From NCBI GenBank assembly GCA_003117195.1, contig BDSI01000197.1, positions 62,001-126,000 of the forward strand: a stretch of 64,000 nucleotides of DNA. Direction: 5' to 3'. Position 1 is the stretch's first letter. Each line of letters starts with the position of its first letter. Below the pieces are notes generated by a model that had not been told where the DNA came from, did no database searches, and saw only the letters and a program-made list of their open reading frames with translations. Below, piece by piece: positions 1-11,182 of the stretch. The stretch is from Eudorina sp. 2006-703-Eu-15. Its lineage: Eukaryota > Chlorophyta > Chlorophyceae > Chlamydomonadales > Volvocaceae. The translations under genes were made by a program, and so were the position numbers.

Positions 1-344
1 GTGCTGACGGCGCACTTGCGGATGCGCCGCCGTGACACACCCGCTGCACGGCACAACACGCCGCTTGGGGTTCTGGCTTCTGGTCACAACACGCTGGCAG
101 CGGCTCGGCGGGTTTACTATACCACAACCATACTTTGCGGGTTGCTTGTTGGGGACTCCATGTGCGTGGCTGAAGGTCGTTGTGTTGTTTGTTGACGGGC
201 CCGCTGGGACCATCCGGGCGTCAAGCGCATGGCCTGTTTCGTGGGGTTCGTGGGTTGGTGTGGCCAGCCCCTCGTCAGGGCGGCGGGCTGCCTTCCCGCA
301 TACACGGTTGTTGCGGTGCGTCCATCAATCCTTCCAAGTGTGTC

Positions 345-440
345 GCCATCCATCGGTCCGTCCGTCCGTCCCATCTGTCCATCCGTCCGTCCGTCCGTCC
401 CATCTGTCCATCCGTCCGTCCGTCCGTCCGTCCGTCCATG
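345..440. repeat. (GTCC)n tetranucleotide repeat
   Basis: Interrupted array of GTCC units broken by CATCTGTCCATCC spacers. It creates spurious serine/arginine/proline-rich frames on both strands. Confidence 0.85.
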
Positions 441-1445
441 GGATGCAACCCCGCGGCGCGTGTCATCAACTTGTCTCCTCCTCCCCCTCCGTCTCCTCCT
501 CCCCCTCCTCCTCCTCTTTCTCGTATTCACCCGCGGCGAAGGCGCTCGCGTCACGCCGCAGTCACGGGCACTTGGGATGATCTCATCTGTCGTCGCCAAA
601 CCAAGGTGGTGCGAGAGCATATTTAGTTGCGGGTTCTCCTCGTTGTTGTTGCTGTTGTGGCTGTGGTGGTCGTTGCCGCTGGTGCTGCTGTCCTCCTTAT
701 TCAGGCGGGGCCGGCGGTGACGGGAACCCGCGCAGAGTTGGTCGCCTTGGGCGCAATCTGAGACCACGGCATTATCAGGTTTGTTGGTGATTCGCCTCTC
801 CCGCTGGCAACGCGCTGGTTCGGCGCTCCCGCGGGGGCATGTTTCGTAGTTTTCGCTGGGCCGGGTTGTCTGTCATGGCGTCATGGAGTTTCGGAGCATC
901 TGCCGCCGCGGAACCAACCGCGTCGGGCCGAAGTAAGGTGAACAGTGTGCCTCCTGTTACTAGTGCGAGCGTTACAAGCAAGGGGGCCCCATCTGGTGAT
1001 CCATTGGGCCCACATAGCTTCGTTGTGGAGATGCGCACGAACGGGCTCTCAATTAGTTGGATCGGAAATGACCTTTATGCACGTTGCCTTACCTTGAGAT
1101 TCTGATATTGATTACTTGCCGCAGCTGGGTCTGATTCCGGCTCTGCTGACGTACTCTGATGTAGCGCGGCGCGACGCCGAACAGGAGGGTTTCGGAGCCG
1201 TGACGCCGTTGGGCCCTAAATGGGTCTCTCTAGGCCCGCTTGCCCCCGCAGGCCGCTGGCCCGGCGGCTCGGCGGGTGGGCCTGGGCGCCGCAGCGTTGA
1301 TGGCTCTCTGTATTGGTAGCGGTGTTGGTGGTAGTAATGGTTGCAGTGGGCTTGCTGCATGTCCCACGTGGAGGGTAGAGCCGGCGGGTCCCCACGGACT
1401 CCGGAACCCACCCCTGCCTTGCGCGGTTAAATGATCCGTGTTGAC

Positions 1446-1606
1446 GCCGCGATTGTGGGGGCTGTGGAGGGTTGAGGCCGACATTGTGGCGGCTGTGGGG
1501 GATTGAGGCCGAGATTGTGGCGGCTGTGGGGGATTGAGGCCGAGACTGTGGCGGCTGTGGGGGACTGAGGCCGAAATTGTGGCGGCTGTGGAGGGTTGAG
1601 GCCGAA
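1446..1606. repeat. 31-bp minisatellite, about 5 copies
   Basis: Direct tandem units of about 31 bases, each built on GATTGTGGCGGCTGTGGGGG followed by ATTGAGGCC. Copies differ by a few substitutions and the outer copies are the most diverged. There is no dyad symmetry and no unique spacers, so this is not a CRISPR array. Confidence 0.85.
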
Positions 1607-4600
1607 GGCGGCAACACATGGCTTAGCGTTCAGGGTCCGCTCACATACTACATCCAGGGAGAGGACTGCCAAAAGCACTTTAAGCTGAGGGGAAGGAGAC
1701 CGGCGGCCGGCGGTGTGGGATGCACGCTGTGGGGAGCGCCGCGCCCTGGTGGTGGTGTTGGGGCCACTGAGGACGGCTGGCGGAGAGGGGCTCATCAAGA
1801 GGTCTCAGGCCATCCGGGTTCTCTGATCCTGAGGCAACACTGTTTGTGGTAGATGGCCCGTGAGGGCGGTTCGGGATACTGCCCTGCATCGGGGTGGGGT
1901 GGGGTGGGGTGGTACTGGCGCGTGCTGCGGCGGGAGGTGCAGGCCGCTTGCTGGCCTTTGTGCATCATCGTGCTGACGTGTGCTTTGGGAGCAGTGGGGC
2001 AGGTCGTGGCGCTGGGGTATGTGCGAGCGTGCGACATGTCGACATGTGATTACGTGTCTGCATGCGCATCTGAGCATTGCGCGCAAGAAGCGACCCGCGG
2101 GACGGTCGGATACCGCCAACGCTGCACCGTCATGGTGAACTAGTATGGTGCTGTGTGTCTTGTGGGGACTGAGACGCGTGTGTGTGCAGGTGCGTGCGCG
2201 CGTGTGGGTTTGATTGTGTAGGTGGTCTTGGGCAGGCAAGGCAGTATGCGGGTGTTTGTTGGTGCCGTGGGACGGCAGCGTGCGTTTGAAGTTGTTTCAC
2301 ACCCCGTGTGTTGATGTGTGTGGCCAGGTGCGAGCTCACCAAATTTTGCACAGGAGTCGCTGCCCGCGCGTGTTCGGTATGTTTCTGCTGTCCAAGCAGA
2401 GGCAGATGGGGTCTTTTGTGGGGTAGCGAAGCGGTATGGCTGTTGTACGGCTGTGCGATGTTGTGCTTACAGCGCCCGGCGGCTGCTCGAGTCTGGAGGC
2501 GTTCTTCCTGCAGTCCGGTGTGTTGGGACGATATGCCGTTCTGCGTCGTTCAGCACTGTTTTTGGCAGCGTCATCGCAATGCGCAACTGCTCATCTTCGG
2601 TTGTTCCTATATTCGCACGGTGAGCATGCCAGGCACATCTGCTGCTTGCGAGCTCCTAATACGCTATTATACGTGAATATGAATAGAAGCTGTCTGACAA
2701 GTAGGCGGGCTGCCGATCGGGCTGCAAGCTGTGCCCGACTGGGGCCGTCGAGTGAGTCCCTGCCGCGCACGCTAGCGCATCGCCATGGGCACGACTATCT
2801 GTATTATGCACAGTTAAATTTTTCTTCGGTGGAACCAAACGGCTGTGCGGGAGGGTCGCACCGGCATTGTGAACAGATGCCGACCCTCTCTCCGCGTGCA
2901 GCCATTGCTCGTCTCGATGCTGACCCCGCACGGCGAGACCCCGCACGGCGCTGTGCGGGACTTGCAGCTCGCGAGCGATTGGTTGAACAGTAATCCCGCC
3001 GCCGCACTCGACGCATTGTTCGACGCATGTTGACAGCCGCAGCTCGTCCCTGTCGCGGCGCCGTCACCACGGACCCTGCAGACAAGCCAGCACGCCAGCG
3101 AACGCGGCGTGACCGGTTCGTGACTGGCCGATTACCTCGCGCACGGACCAGCCGTGCCGCGGGGCTTCGCTGTTAGGTGCCTCGCGCATCGCGTACTGCA
3201 GGACCCATGGGTCAGTTCGTTTGCTTCGTGGGGCATAAATGCCCAACAGTATTCGTCCCACAACCGAGGACACAGCACAAGTACTCGGCTTAGTCGGGCA
3301 CTCCAACGGCCTCCGGCTCCAGATTAGACGCGACGACTTCTGGCGCCGCCACAGCCGGGCTGCCTTCCGTGCGTCATCAGCAAACCTGGCGTCCCGAGGA
3401 CACATATGCTTACACATGACGTCCGCTCTGAGAACTTCATCGAATTCCTCTTACCGTACTCGTCACCACACACCGAACCTGGACTTCGCTTCTCGCGTCT
3501 CAGTTACCTTTTACACACCGAACCCGCACGCTATCGCACGCAGAAGAAACACTCCAGGGGAAGATTAGCTTCTTCAATCGACCCGATCATGCCCCGAAAG
3601 GCGCAAAGGCCGAAAGGCGCTCTCAACACGACGGCACCATCGCGCGGCGAACGCACGGCCGACTTTCCCCTTAGTGCCCATTTCCGCCCATTGACCTGCT
3701 CCAGCAAGCTCACAGACACGACAACAACCGGGACAAACCCTGGAGAAAGCGATGCCACTGTGATGAGGTTGGATCGCCACTTCTTTCCTCCGTAATTTCC
3801 ACCGTGATACCGTGATACGCAACTTGATTATTGGTATGTGTGTTTTCCCCAATCACCACTGACCATGCCACCCTCTGTAACAGCGAAAACCTCTCACGGC
3901 TTGCGCCCCCGATACAGGAGCGGACATGGCGTGTGTTGGCAAAACATGTGTGCGACACCCCTACAGGGTCTGGAAGGAAACCAACCAACGATTGTTCCCC
4001 TCATGCCCCACAGCAGAACACTGCCCTATGTCATCCTCAACGGCTGCAAACGTAAAAAAACTACCACATCACAACCTACCCTAAACCGCATGCTGCGCAA
4101 GAAAAAACGGTGATGCGAAGGCAGGCAAAGACTGCGCCACATGTCCATTCGCGCCATGTGTGCTGGAGGCAGCCGAATTGCTTTCGCTTCTTGTCTCACC
4201 TGTCAAAAGGACGTTCCCGAACCACACAGCACCACACCTACGGCAACTGTCAAGGGTCAAGCTCTTGTGGCCCGAGGAAGGCTCCTTGTACCCAGACGTC
4301 TGCCCCCCGAGGCGGAACCCCAAAAACGGCGCAAAACTCTCGGGCGCCGGCTCGCCCACACAGCAAAACATCGACCGTGATGAAATCCGTTCGCTGGCAC
4401 AGGCACACAACAGGCGAAAGAACCCTATATAGGAACTGATTCTTTCACAAACAACAATCGCGGGCGCAAAACTAGCTCCTTGATAATGTACACCGGTAAA
4501 TGCATAGTCTTCTCCGGTTTAACAGCGCGATCGGCCGAATCCAAGGGGGGCATTCCCATGGATCCGCCGCAACAGGTGACCCGCGACACGAGGTAACCCG

Positions 4601-4890
4601 GGCAGCCATACACCAAGGCGGCATGCGCCCGGTGCCGTACCTCCAGATCCAGGCGGGCGCACGGGGTCGCTGCTCCCTGTACGACACGCCACGTGGTGCA
4701 CCGCATGACCCCCGGATGCCGCAAAACGGCGTGCCGGCCGACGCGCGGCCGCCGCCGCCGGTCCTTATTCTAGGCCTAGCTGGCCGGGCCTCACGGTGTT
4801 GTCGTGCTGTCGTACCGCCAGCTGGACCTGTCGCGCTTTTTGGACTTGGTCCCTTCAGCACGACAACAGGCTCCGTGCCGGGGAGGCCGC

Positions 4891-6779
4891 TCAGCGCTCC
4901 TCTTCCTCCGGCCCCAGCCCCGGAGGCGCCTGCTCGAACTCCAGAGCGTGCCAGTCGACGCCCGCGAAGAACGGGTGCTGCATCGCCTCTTCGGAGCTCA
5001 GCCGCTTATTCTGGCAATGGGTGAGAAAAGGCCGCGGGCAGAATGCAAAAGTTCCTACTTTAGTCTCTTATCAAACTCCGAGACCAAGATGGGCCGCGGT
5101 GCGTTTTTAACTTTATATCCAATGACAGGTACCCCAGGGTACGAGGCGCTACCCCAGGGCCCCAGCCCGGGATCCTCACCCCACCCCGTTGGAGAGTATG
5201 CGTCGCCGGGCTGGGTGTATCTGGGTTGTTTTTCTTTTTTGACACCCAACCCCGCGAGCTGTCCCCACCTGCGGGACCAGCAGTCCCTGCAGCACCAGGC
5301 ACCGCAGCTCCTCGGAGCAGCCCACCAGCTGCGGACCGTCCGCCAACTGCTGGTCCGACACCATCTCCAGAACCATGGCGCCCAGGCCCCACATGTCCGC
5401 CTTGGTGCCGTACGCGCCGCCGCCGTACGCCGCGGCGCGCACCTCGGGCGCTGCGGAGGCAATGCGACCCGCGGGTCCGTAGACCAGGCCTTCGTCGTCC
5501 ACGAGTTCCGCCGCGTCGAAATCCGCTAGCAGCGGGTGGCCCGAGGCCGAGCGATAGATGTTGTGGGGTGACACGTCCCTATGCACCAGGCCCCGCCGGT
5601 GAATGTGGTTGAGGGCGACCAGCACGCGCGCAGCCAGCCAGCGGACTTCCTGCTCGTTGAAGTACGGAGCACGCCCGCCACCGGGGCCGCCGCCAGCGCG
5701 GCGGCGGGCCTCGATGAGGTCATGCAGCGAGCCCAGAGGGGCGAACTCGGTGTACACCGCGTACGGCGCCTTGCCGGGGTGGGAGCTGCCGTACACGCGC
5801 AGCACGAACGGACACGCGGCGGCGATCTCCATGGCCGCGACCTCGCGCGCATGGCGGGCAGCGTTGTAGCGGCGGCATACGATGGCTTTCTGTGCGAGCT
5901 GCAGGCGTCCGCCGTCGGGCATGTCCATCTCCATCAGGTGCACTTCGCCCACTCCGCCGCGACCCAGGTGCCGCACCTGACCGGTAGGAAGCAGGGAAGA
6001 TTTCATTATGATAAAATATTATGTGGTGGTGTTCTGCAAGGACAACGCACGGAGGTCGCGGACGCGGAAAAGGTGGTCTAATGTCAAAGCGAGCACGACG
6101 TCGAGAACGACCGTTGTCCTCTGAATTCGGCATGCACAGGCACCTTTGATTAACAACCCAATCATGACTTCATGTGAGCAAAAAGCAAAACCGCGACGAC
6201 GGCAACCCAGAAACATGCCTCCTGGTCACGGAATGCTTGGAAAACTGCATGGTTGTCACTGACGTGCGTATCGGTGACTGCCACCACCGAAACCCTCACA
6301 GCAAAGCATTGCGTGTATATGAAGACCCTGATGAATTTGTGCCGCCGTGGCTTTACAGAGAGTACACCCGTTCCGGAGTACCTAGAACTGAGACATACCT
6401 TTCGCGCTGGCAGCGGCTGCCCCGGCCTCAATTTTTTCAGCAGCTTCCTCAGAAATGACGCGTGCGCATCAGGCAGGGGTTGACGCACAAGACTGCAGAC
6501 ACTGGGCGCTGGCGTCGCCGGCGTGGACAAGAAGTGTGGAAACATTTCCAGTGAGCTCGCGATAGAAACATCCGAAAAGTTAGAGTCGATGCTGGTCCTC
6601 GGCCTCTCGGACATCCATGATTCGACAGGTGAACACGCAAGCCCGTCGGAAGGCGAACTCCCCAAGGTGCACATCGCAGCACTGTTGTGAGACTGCACAG
6701 CCTTTTGACGCGGTCGGCTGACAGCGTGAATTCCGTCGTTGCGATGCTCCCGACTTGCAGATCGAATCAAGGAAGCCAT
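4891..6779 (-). CDS. AGC-like protein kinase with altered catalytic motifs
   Basis: Three exons on the minus strand: 6779-6399, 5976-5269 and 5010-4891, all joined in phase 0; 402 residues. Donors are GTATGT and GTGGGG; both acceptors end in CAG. Residues 1-127 are Ser/Arg-rich and without a recognised domain. The kinase domain follows: glycine loop LGRGGVGEV (131-139), the VAIK-type lysine at about 157, HRDVSPHN (259-266), DFDAAE (279-284), APE (303-305) and KADMWGLG (319-326). The tail HPFFAGVDW resembles the end of AGC kinases. The catalytic-loop Asp and Asn and the Mg-binding Asp are kept, but Ser replaces the catalytic-loop Lys and DFD replaces DFG, so full activity is uncertain. The start ATG at 6779 is the first ATG of an open exon that splices in frame. 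An unspliced start at 6006 is possible, but it sits inside the likely polypyrimidine tract. Substrate and pathway are unknown. Confidence 0.8.
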
Positions 6780-7892
6780 CGTGCGTCTGGCGCGGGTTGT
6801 CGAGGGTTTAGACACACAGTGTGGCTACACCACCATGGAAACGGAGATACGTAACGGTGGTGGCTGAGAAGCTGACCGGGACGAGTTCTATTTCAACGAG
6901 ACATACGATTGTGATGTTTAAGGTCAACAACTCACACGTCGTGCAAAGAAAGCGGCTTCATAGCTGACGTGGCGAAGCACAAGTTACCAAGCTTTGTTGC
7001 AGGGCGTTAACCCATGTATTGTATAAAAATTCAATTTGTCTGCTGCATTTGTGGGAGTTGTTAGGTGCATGAATTTTTATAATATAACCGTTAGGTTTCG
7101 GAGGACGGTTAGTTTCTTTCTGAAAAGCATTTCGGCAATCCGCGGCCGCTCATGGAGACTTGGATCACTCGTCCTAAAATATGCTTTTGAATTTGAGGGA
7201 TCTAGGGATACGGCTAGCCATTGTCCGTGGTCGATTACAAGGTGCTCTCGTACTCCTGGCAAGGTGGCGGGTAAGAGACTGTCCTGGAATGGAACGCCGC
7301 GGTCTGGCTCGCCAATGGAGTCAGCCGTCCGCAACGGGGCCGTTTGGTGCACCTGCATTTTTGGTGGAACCTCTGCGCTGCGACTCGTCAGGCTAGGGAC
7401 GAGGTGACGCATTGCACGTGGGCGCGGCGAGGGTACTTTGACTGACCCTGGCCTTGAACCTCCCTGAAGTAACTTGCTTGAATAAGGCCACTCTTACATG
7501 GCTCAGTACTGCTTGGGGACCGCGGAAGTACAGGGATAGATCCTGGTCAGTTGGCAGGTGGAGCTCACCTGCTCATGGCTTGGCTCCAGCTCCTGGCTGT
7601 GCTGCGCGTGCGGGGGACGCTGGGCGCCGCACCCGAAGGGCCCACGGACCCCGGTGTGACAACACGGAAGGCCCGCAGCCATCAGCCACGGATCCACGCA
7701 CTTGTATTGGCTGGGGACGGCCGCCGCCGCGGGGGGCTCACACAATTTTCAGCTCTGGATGGGCGGGCCCCCTCCGTCATCCACCCGCGTGACCTGCCAA
7801 GGGAAGCCCTATTGTAAGCTTTGCACACCCACAGACAGATAGGAATTACATAAGTAATTCCGATGAAGCAATTGATAATGCTTCTAACGTAA

Positions 7893-8168
7893 CGCAGTCT
7901 AGCGGAGCTGCGTAACGACCAATCTAACTGTGGATTCTGGACGACATATCGTATTGCCGTTCGGGCCGCCTGCGGCGGCGCTGCTCAAAGGATTCCCTTT
8001 GGTTCTTCGTCGATGTCTCTCGACACCCCCATTCTGGACATGTCATACAAGACATCTATTAGTATCTTCGATTGGACTAATGTTTCGCCACGCAGAAAGC
8101 CAAGCCTAATAGTGCCGACTAAGAAACCTGTTGATCCTAAGGTAATGAAGACTTTCTCTTGCGGTTAG
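7893..8168 (+). other. AT-richer open frame, unrecognised
   Basis: An uninterrupted 91-codon frame ending in TAG at 8166-8168; the only ATG is at 8013 (51 residues). Its base composition is clearly lower in GC than the verified exons of this window. The predicted peptide has a normal mix of residues, for example DTPILDMSYKTSISIFDW and KPVDPKVMKTF, rather than repeat-derived runs. I recognise no family. It could be a remnant of a mobile element, a fragment of an organellar or viral gene, or chance. Confidence 0.25.
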
Positions 8169-8736
8169 GTCTTACACCTATTGCGGCCGTTCGGGGACCA
8201 TTTGGAGGACTGGGTTTGCACAAGGTGGGTGGGTGGGTGGCGTGTAGATGTGGGGTGGCTGGGGCTCCACGAGTATGGGCCGGCCATGGAGACGACGGAC
8301 ATTGTGCACGGACCGGCGGCCATGTAGATGGCGCGGCCTGGCCGGCTGGGGTGGTTAGGGCGGGTACGCAGCTGGGAGGATTTCCCGAGGCATCCTCTCA
8401 GTCACGGATCTGGGTCCTGGATTAGCACCGCTGGATGGCCCGAAGTTCTTCCCCTTATTGATTGGGTACCCTCGGCGTCACTGTGGCCGGGCCTTTGCCG
8501 CCTTCTCCCTATCACCCCATACTCCTCTCCAAGGGGAGCCAAGAGCACTACCTGCCTGCATGCCTTAGTAAGAACCTGGGCCTGTCAAGAACGGGAGCAG
8601 GTCTGAGGGGACACACGGGCCCAGAAGGCGTCGTGAGAGGGCTAGGAAGCCAGCAAATGGTCAGCGAGCCAAAGCTGGCCAGGCTTATGCACTCAAGAAC
8701 CCCGATAGTCATTCGGGCCGAACCCTGCACGAAAAG

Positions 8737-8806
8737 AAGGGAGGACAGGCCCCCATTGCCGCATTGCGTAGAAGGGAGGACAGGCCCCCATTGATTGCCG
8801 CATTGT
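8737..8806. repeat. Near-tandem duplication of about 35 bp
   Basis: The segment GAAGGGAGGACAGGCCCCCA plus its following CATTGCGT-like tail occurs twice in direct order; the second copy carries a short insertion (ATTG). Confidence 0.7.
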
Positions 8807-9104
8807 GTGGATGCAGGATGACTAGGTACACCAACAACTAACCCCTCGGCTGGTTTTTCCGTCCGCCACTGGCACGCACAATTCAGGCACCCAACCCAAA
8901 CCCTGCGGAGCAGCGGCCCAATCTCATGGCGTCTTGAAAATAGCTGCGTTGGAGGGCTGCCGTATTCTCTTGCCTGGGTAAGTAAACTCGCACAAGTTTG
9001 TGCTGTAAGGCGTACGTCAGCTCGGCGATCATATATCACCAGCCATCTGTCACGCACCGAGCGCACCCTGATGAAGTGCATCTTCATTTATTTGGCTCAG
9101 GCGC

Positions 9105-9175
9105 ACACATTACCAGGCCCGCCAGGCCCTACCTGATGGTGCTTATATATATGACACTGGACACTGTCGATCGAA
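9105..9175 (+). repeat. Dispersed repeat, copy 1
   Basis: Shares ACCAGG-CCGCCAG-CCCTAC, TGGTGC and TATATA blocks and a CTGTCGA block, in the same order and spacing, with 11086-11150. The partner lies just outside the left arm of the foldback structure. Confidence 0.55.
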
Positions 9176-11085
9176 CTTATTTTCTCGCTGCACTGCACGA
9201 TGTAGGTAATAATCCGTATGCTCGAGCACAGTGCCCAATAAGTACGGGCATGCCGGTAATCTATGTGCTCGACGGAGCACAGCACCTTGACAATAAACTG
9301 TATCGTCCGTAAAACGGACGTATTTAAACAGAATCGCTACACAAAAACTAACCCCAATGAGCAAAGTAATTCACCAAGAAACACAGTGCCGACGTCCGTG
9401 GGCCGCCGAGCACAGTCCGCTACCGCCGGCGGCGCGCCGGTCACGGGCGTGCTCAGGGTGTTGCAGGGCCGTGTGTCGGTGTGTGGCGGCGGGCTGGTCT
9501 GCCGGCCGAACCATTGCGTCTGTTCTTTGTGCCCGACGTGGCAAAGCTGTTGCCACTATTGCCCGCCGATAGCAAGCACGGACGGCGACTGGCCATCCTG
9601 TACGGCATTTCACGAGCTACATGTGCTCAGCTAGCCCGCTGCTGTGCGCCGCTGTAGGGCGTGGCGATGCAGCCAGGGGACGCATATGAGCCCGAGGTAC
9701 GTGTTGGGCGGGTGGGCGGGTGGGGCCGCAGCTGCGTCCTAGGCCGCTGAGCACACTTCCAAGGTCCGTGGGCCGGTGCGCCGGCCATAGCGTGCTCAGG
9801 GTATTATCGCAGAGCCGTGTGTGGCGGCAGGCTGGTCCGTGTTGGACGTACGAAACACATCGTGACGCTTTGGATCACCGCACTAGCTGCTTGTTATCAG
9901 CGAACTGTCACACACCAATGGCTACACCAGCAGCGGACTATCACGCAGCAAGTACGGCCAAACTTGCTCTGGCAGACTGGCACTGGCGGCCAAGTGCGTG
10001 TAACCTGCGGGTCGGTGCGTCCCGTCCCGCCCCTGCTCGCTGCCCTGACTCCGTCCCCACTGCCGTCCCACCATACACCAAGCACCCCAGCTCCCACCTC
10101 CGCGCGCTCGCTGACCCCATCCACTGCGGTCAGTTCGGCGCTCACTGCGCTCTATCCGAACTCTCTGCTTGGTCCTTTCCGCTGCTGTACCAGTCGTACC
10201 AGTCCCGCCCCTTCCTGGATGGGGCAAGGTAGGTGGGTACATCGGCGGCGGAAATCTACCGGCTTTATTTTCGATAGGGTGCTGTGGTGGTGGCCTGAAC
10301 ATGCCACCCCCCAAGTGTAGTCGGAATAATGATTATTAATTGTATCTTGGATGGATACCAATCGGCTGTTCCAGCGCGTGACGGTGCGAGGCATTAATAA
10401 GCAACTGACAACAGGTTGTCGGATTTCATCAGTGTGACAGCCGCGTATTGAGCGGTCGCATCGATCGGCCTGTCCTGTGAAGGAAGGTTTACCGAAATGT
10501 ACATGAGTATGTGTAGTCCCGCGGGGCCGTAGTTGACATTTACCGATCGTATACCCTCCGATCCAATTGTGTTGATGACGGAGTTTTCTGACGCTACTAC
10601 GCAGGCCTAATGGTATCGCCACCTCGCGCCGTTACCTCCTATGACGTTTCTATTCAGCTGCTACCGCTGCTAAGGACCCTAAGCATTGTGAGTGCGCTGG
10701 GTCATAACAGGTGAATTGATGGTGCGTCAGCAGTGGCGGGGGCGGCGGGTTCTGCTCTGTAACGAAGGTCGAGTTCGGGTAGGTAAACACACTATGGATC
10801 ACGTCATGCACGTCCTCATTCGTTGCACGTCCGGCACGCAGTAGCTAGAACACACCGTCACCATCTCAGCCGCTCGCCCTTTATTCAGGCAAACTCATCG
10901 CTGGGCGAATACCAAGGTTGGTTGTACGGCGGGATATCATCACGTAAATAATCCATTTATTGATGTGTGCGCATCTAAATTGTGTGAATCCTTTCAACCA
11001 GAATTTTATTTATTCGGTACATACATTCAACGAACTGTGTGTGCTGAAAGATGTCAGCTCGCTCAAGGTGCATGTTCGGCACATC

Positions 11086-11150
11086 ACCAGGACCGCCAGA
11101 CCCTACTGGTGCATATATACGATACTTGAAGCTGTCGACAGTATTTACCT
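11086..11150 (+). repeat. Dispersed repeat, copy 2
   Basis: Second copy of the element at 9105-9175, in the same orientation. Identity is imperfect, so the pair is not recent. Confidence 0.55.
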
Positions 11151-11182
11151 GGCGCGAGCGCCTTCAGGTTGCTAATTGTGCC

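Larger units (their letters stand above)
1..4890. other. Gene-poor left region with simple and tandem repeats
   Basis: I find no gene that can be supported here. Open frames exist on both strands, but none shows family motifs, consistent splice phases or protein-like composition. The long arginine- or proline-rich frames near 100-770 are products of simple repeats. What is visible: GTCC-type tetranucleotide repeats near 345-440, a 31-bp tandem repeat near 1446-1606, and one copy of a dispersed repeat at about 3481-3520. The stretch from 4100 to 4890 lies downstream of the minus-strand kinase and shows no TGTAA signal near that gene's stop. Confidence 0.5.
6780..11180. other. Gene-poor accessory region upstream of the kinase
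   Basis: No complete gene is supported. Composition alternates between AT-richer patches (about 6.85-7.2, 7.8-8.17, 9.0-9.35 and 10.3-11.1 kb) and GC-rich stretches. It holds an isolated open frame at 7893-8168, a near-tandem duplication around 8737-8806, a degenerate direct repeat pair (about 9405-9530 and 9745-9845), and a segment at about 9105-9175 that resembles 11086-11150. This mixture suggests decayed transposon-derived DNA, but no transposase or reverse transcriptase motif could be seen. Confidence 0.4.

Noticed and set aside
117..767. Long Arg-rich minus-strand frame over the GTCC repeat
   Set aside because: It is generated by a tetranucleotide repeat, with no splice logic and no domain.
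1446..1606. CRISPR-like spaced repeat
   Set aside because: Units are contiguous, with no unique spacers; it is a minisatellite in eukaryotic DNA.
6004..6006. Unspliced start ATG for the AGC-like kinase
   Set aside because: It adds only ten residues and lies in the polypyrimidine stretch before a good CAG acceptor; the upstream exon joins in perfect phase.
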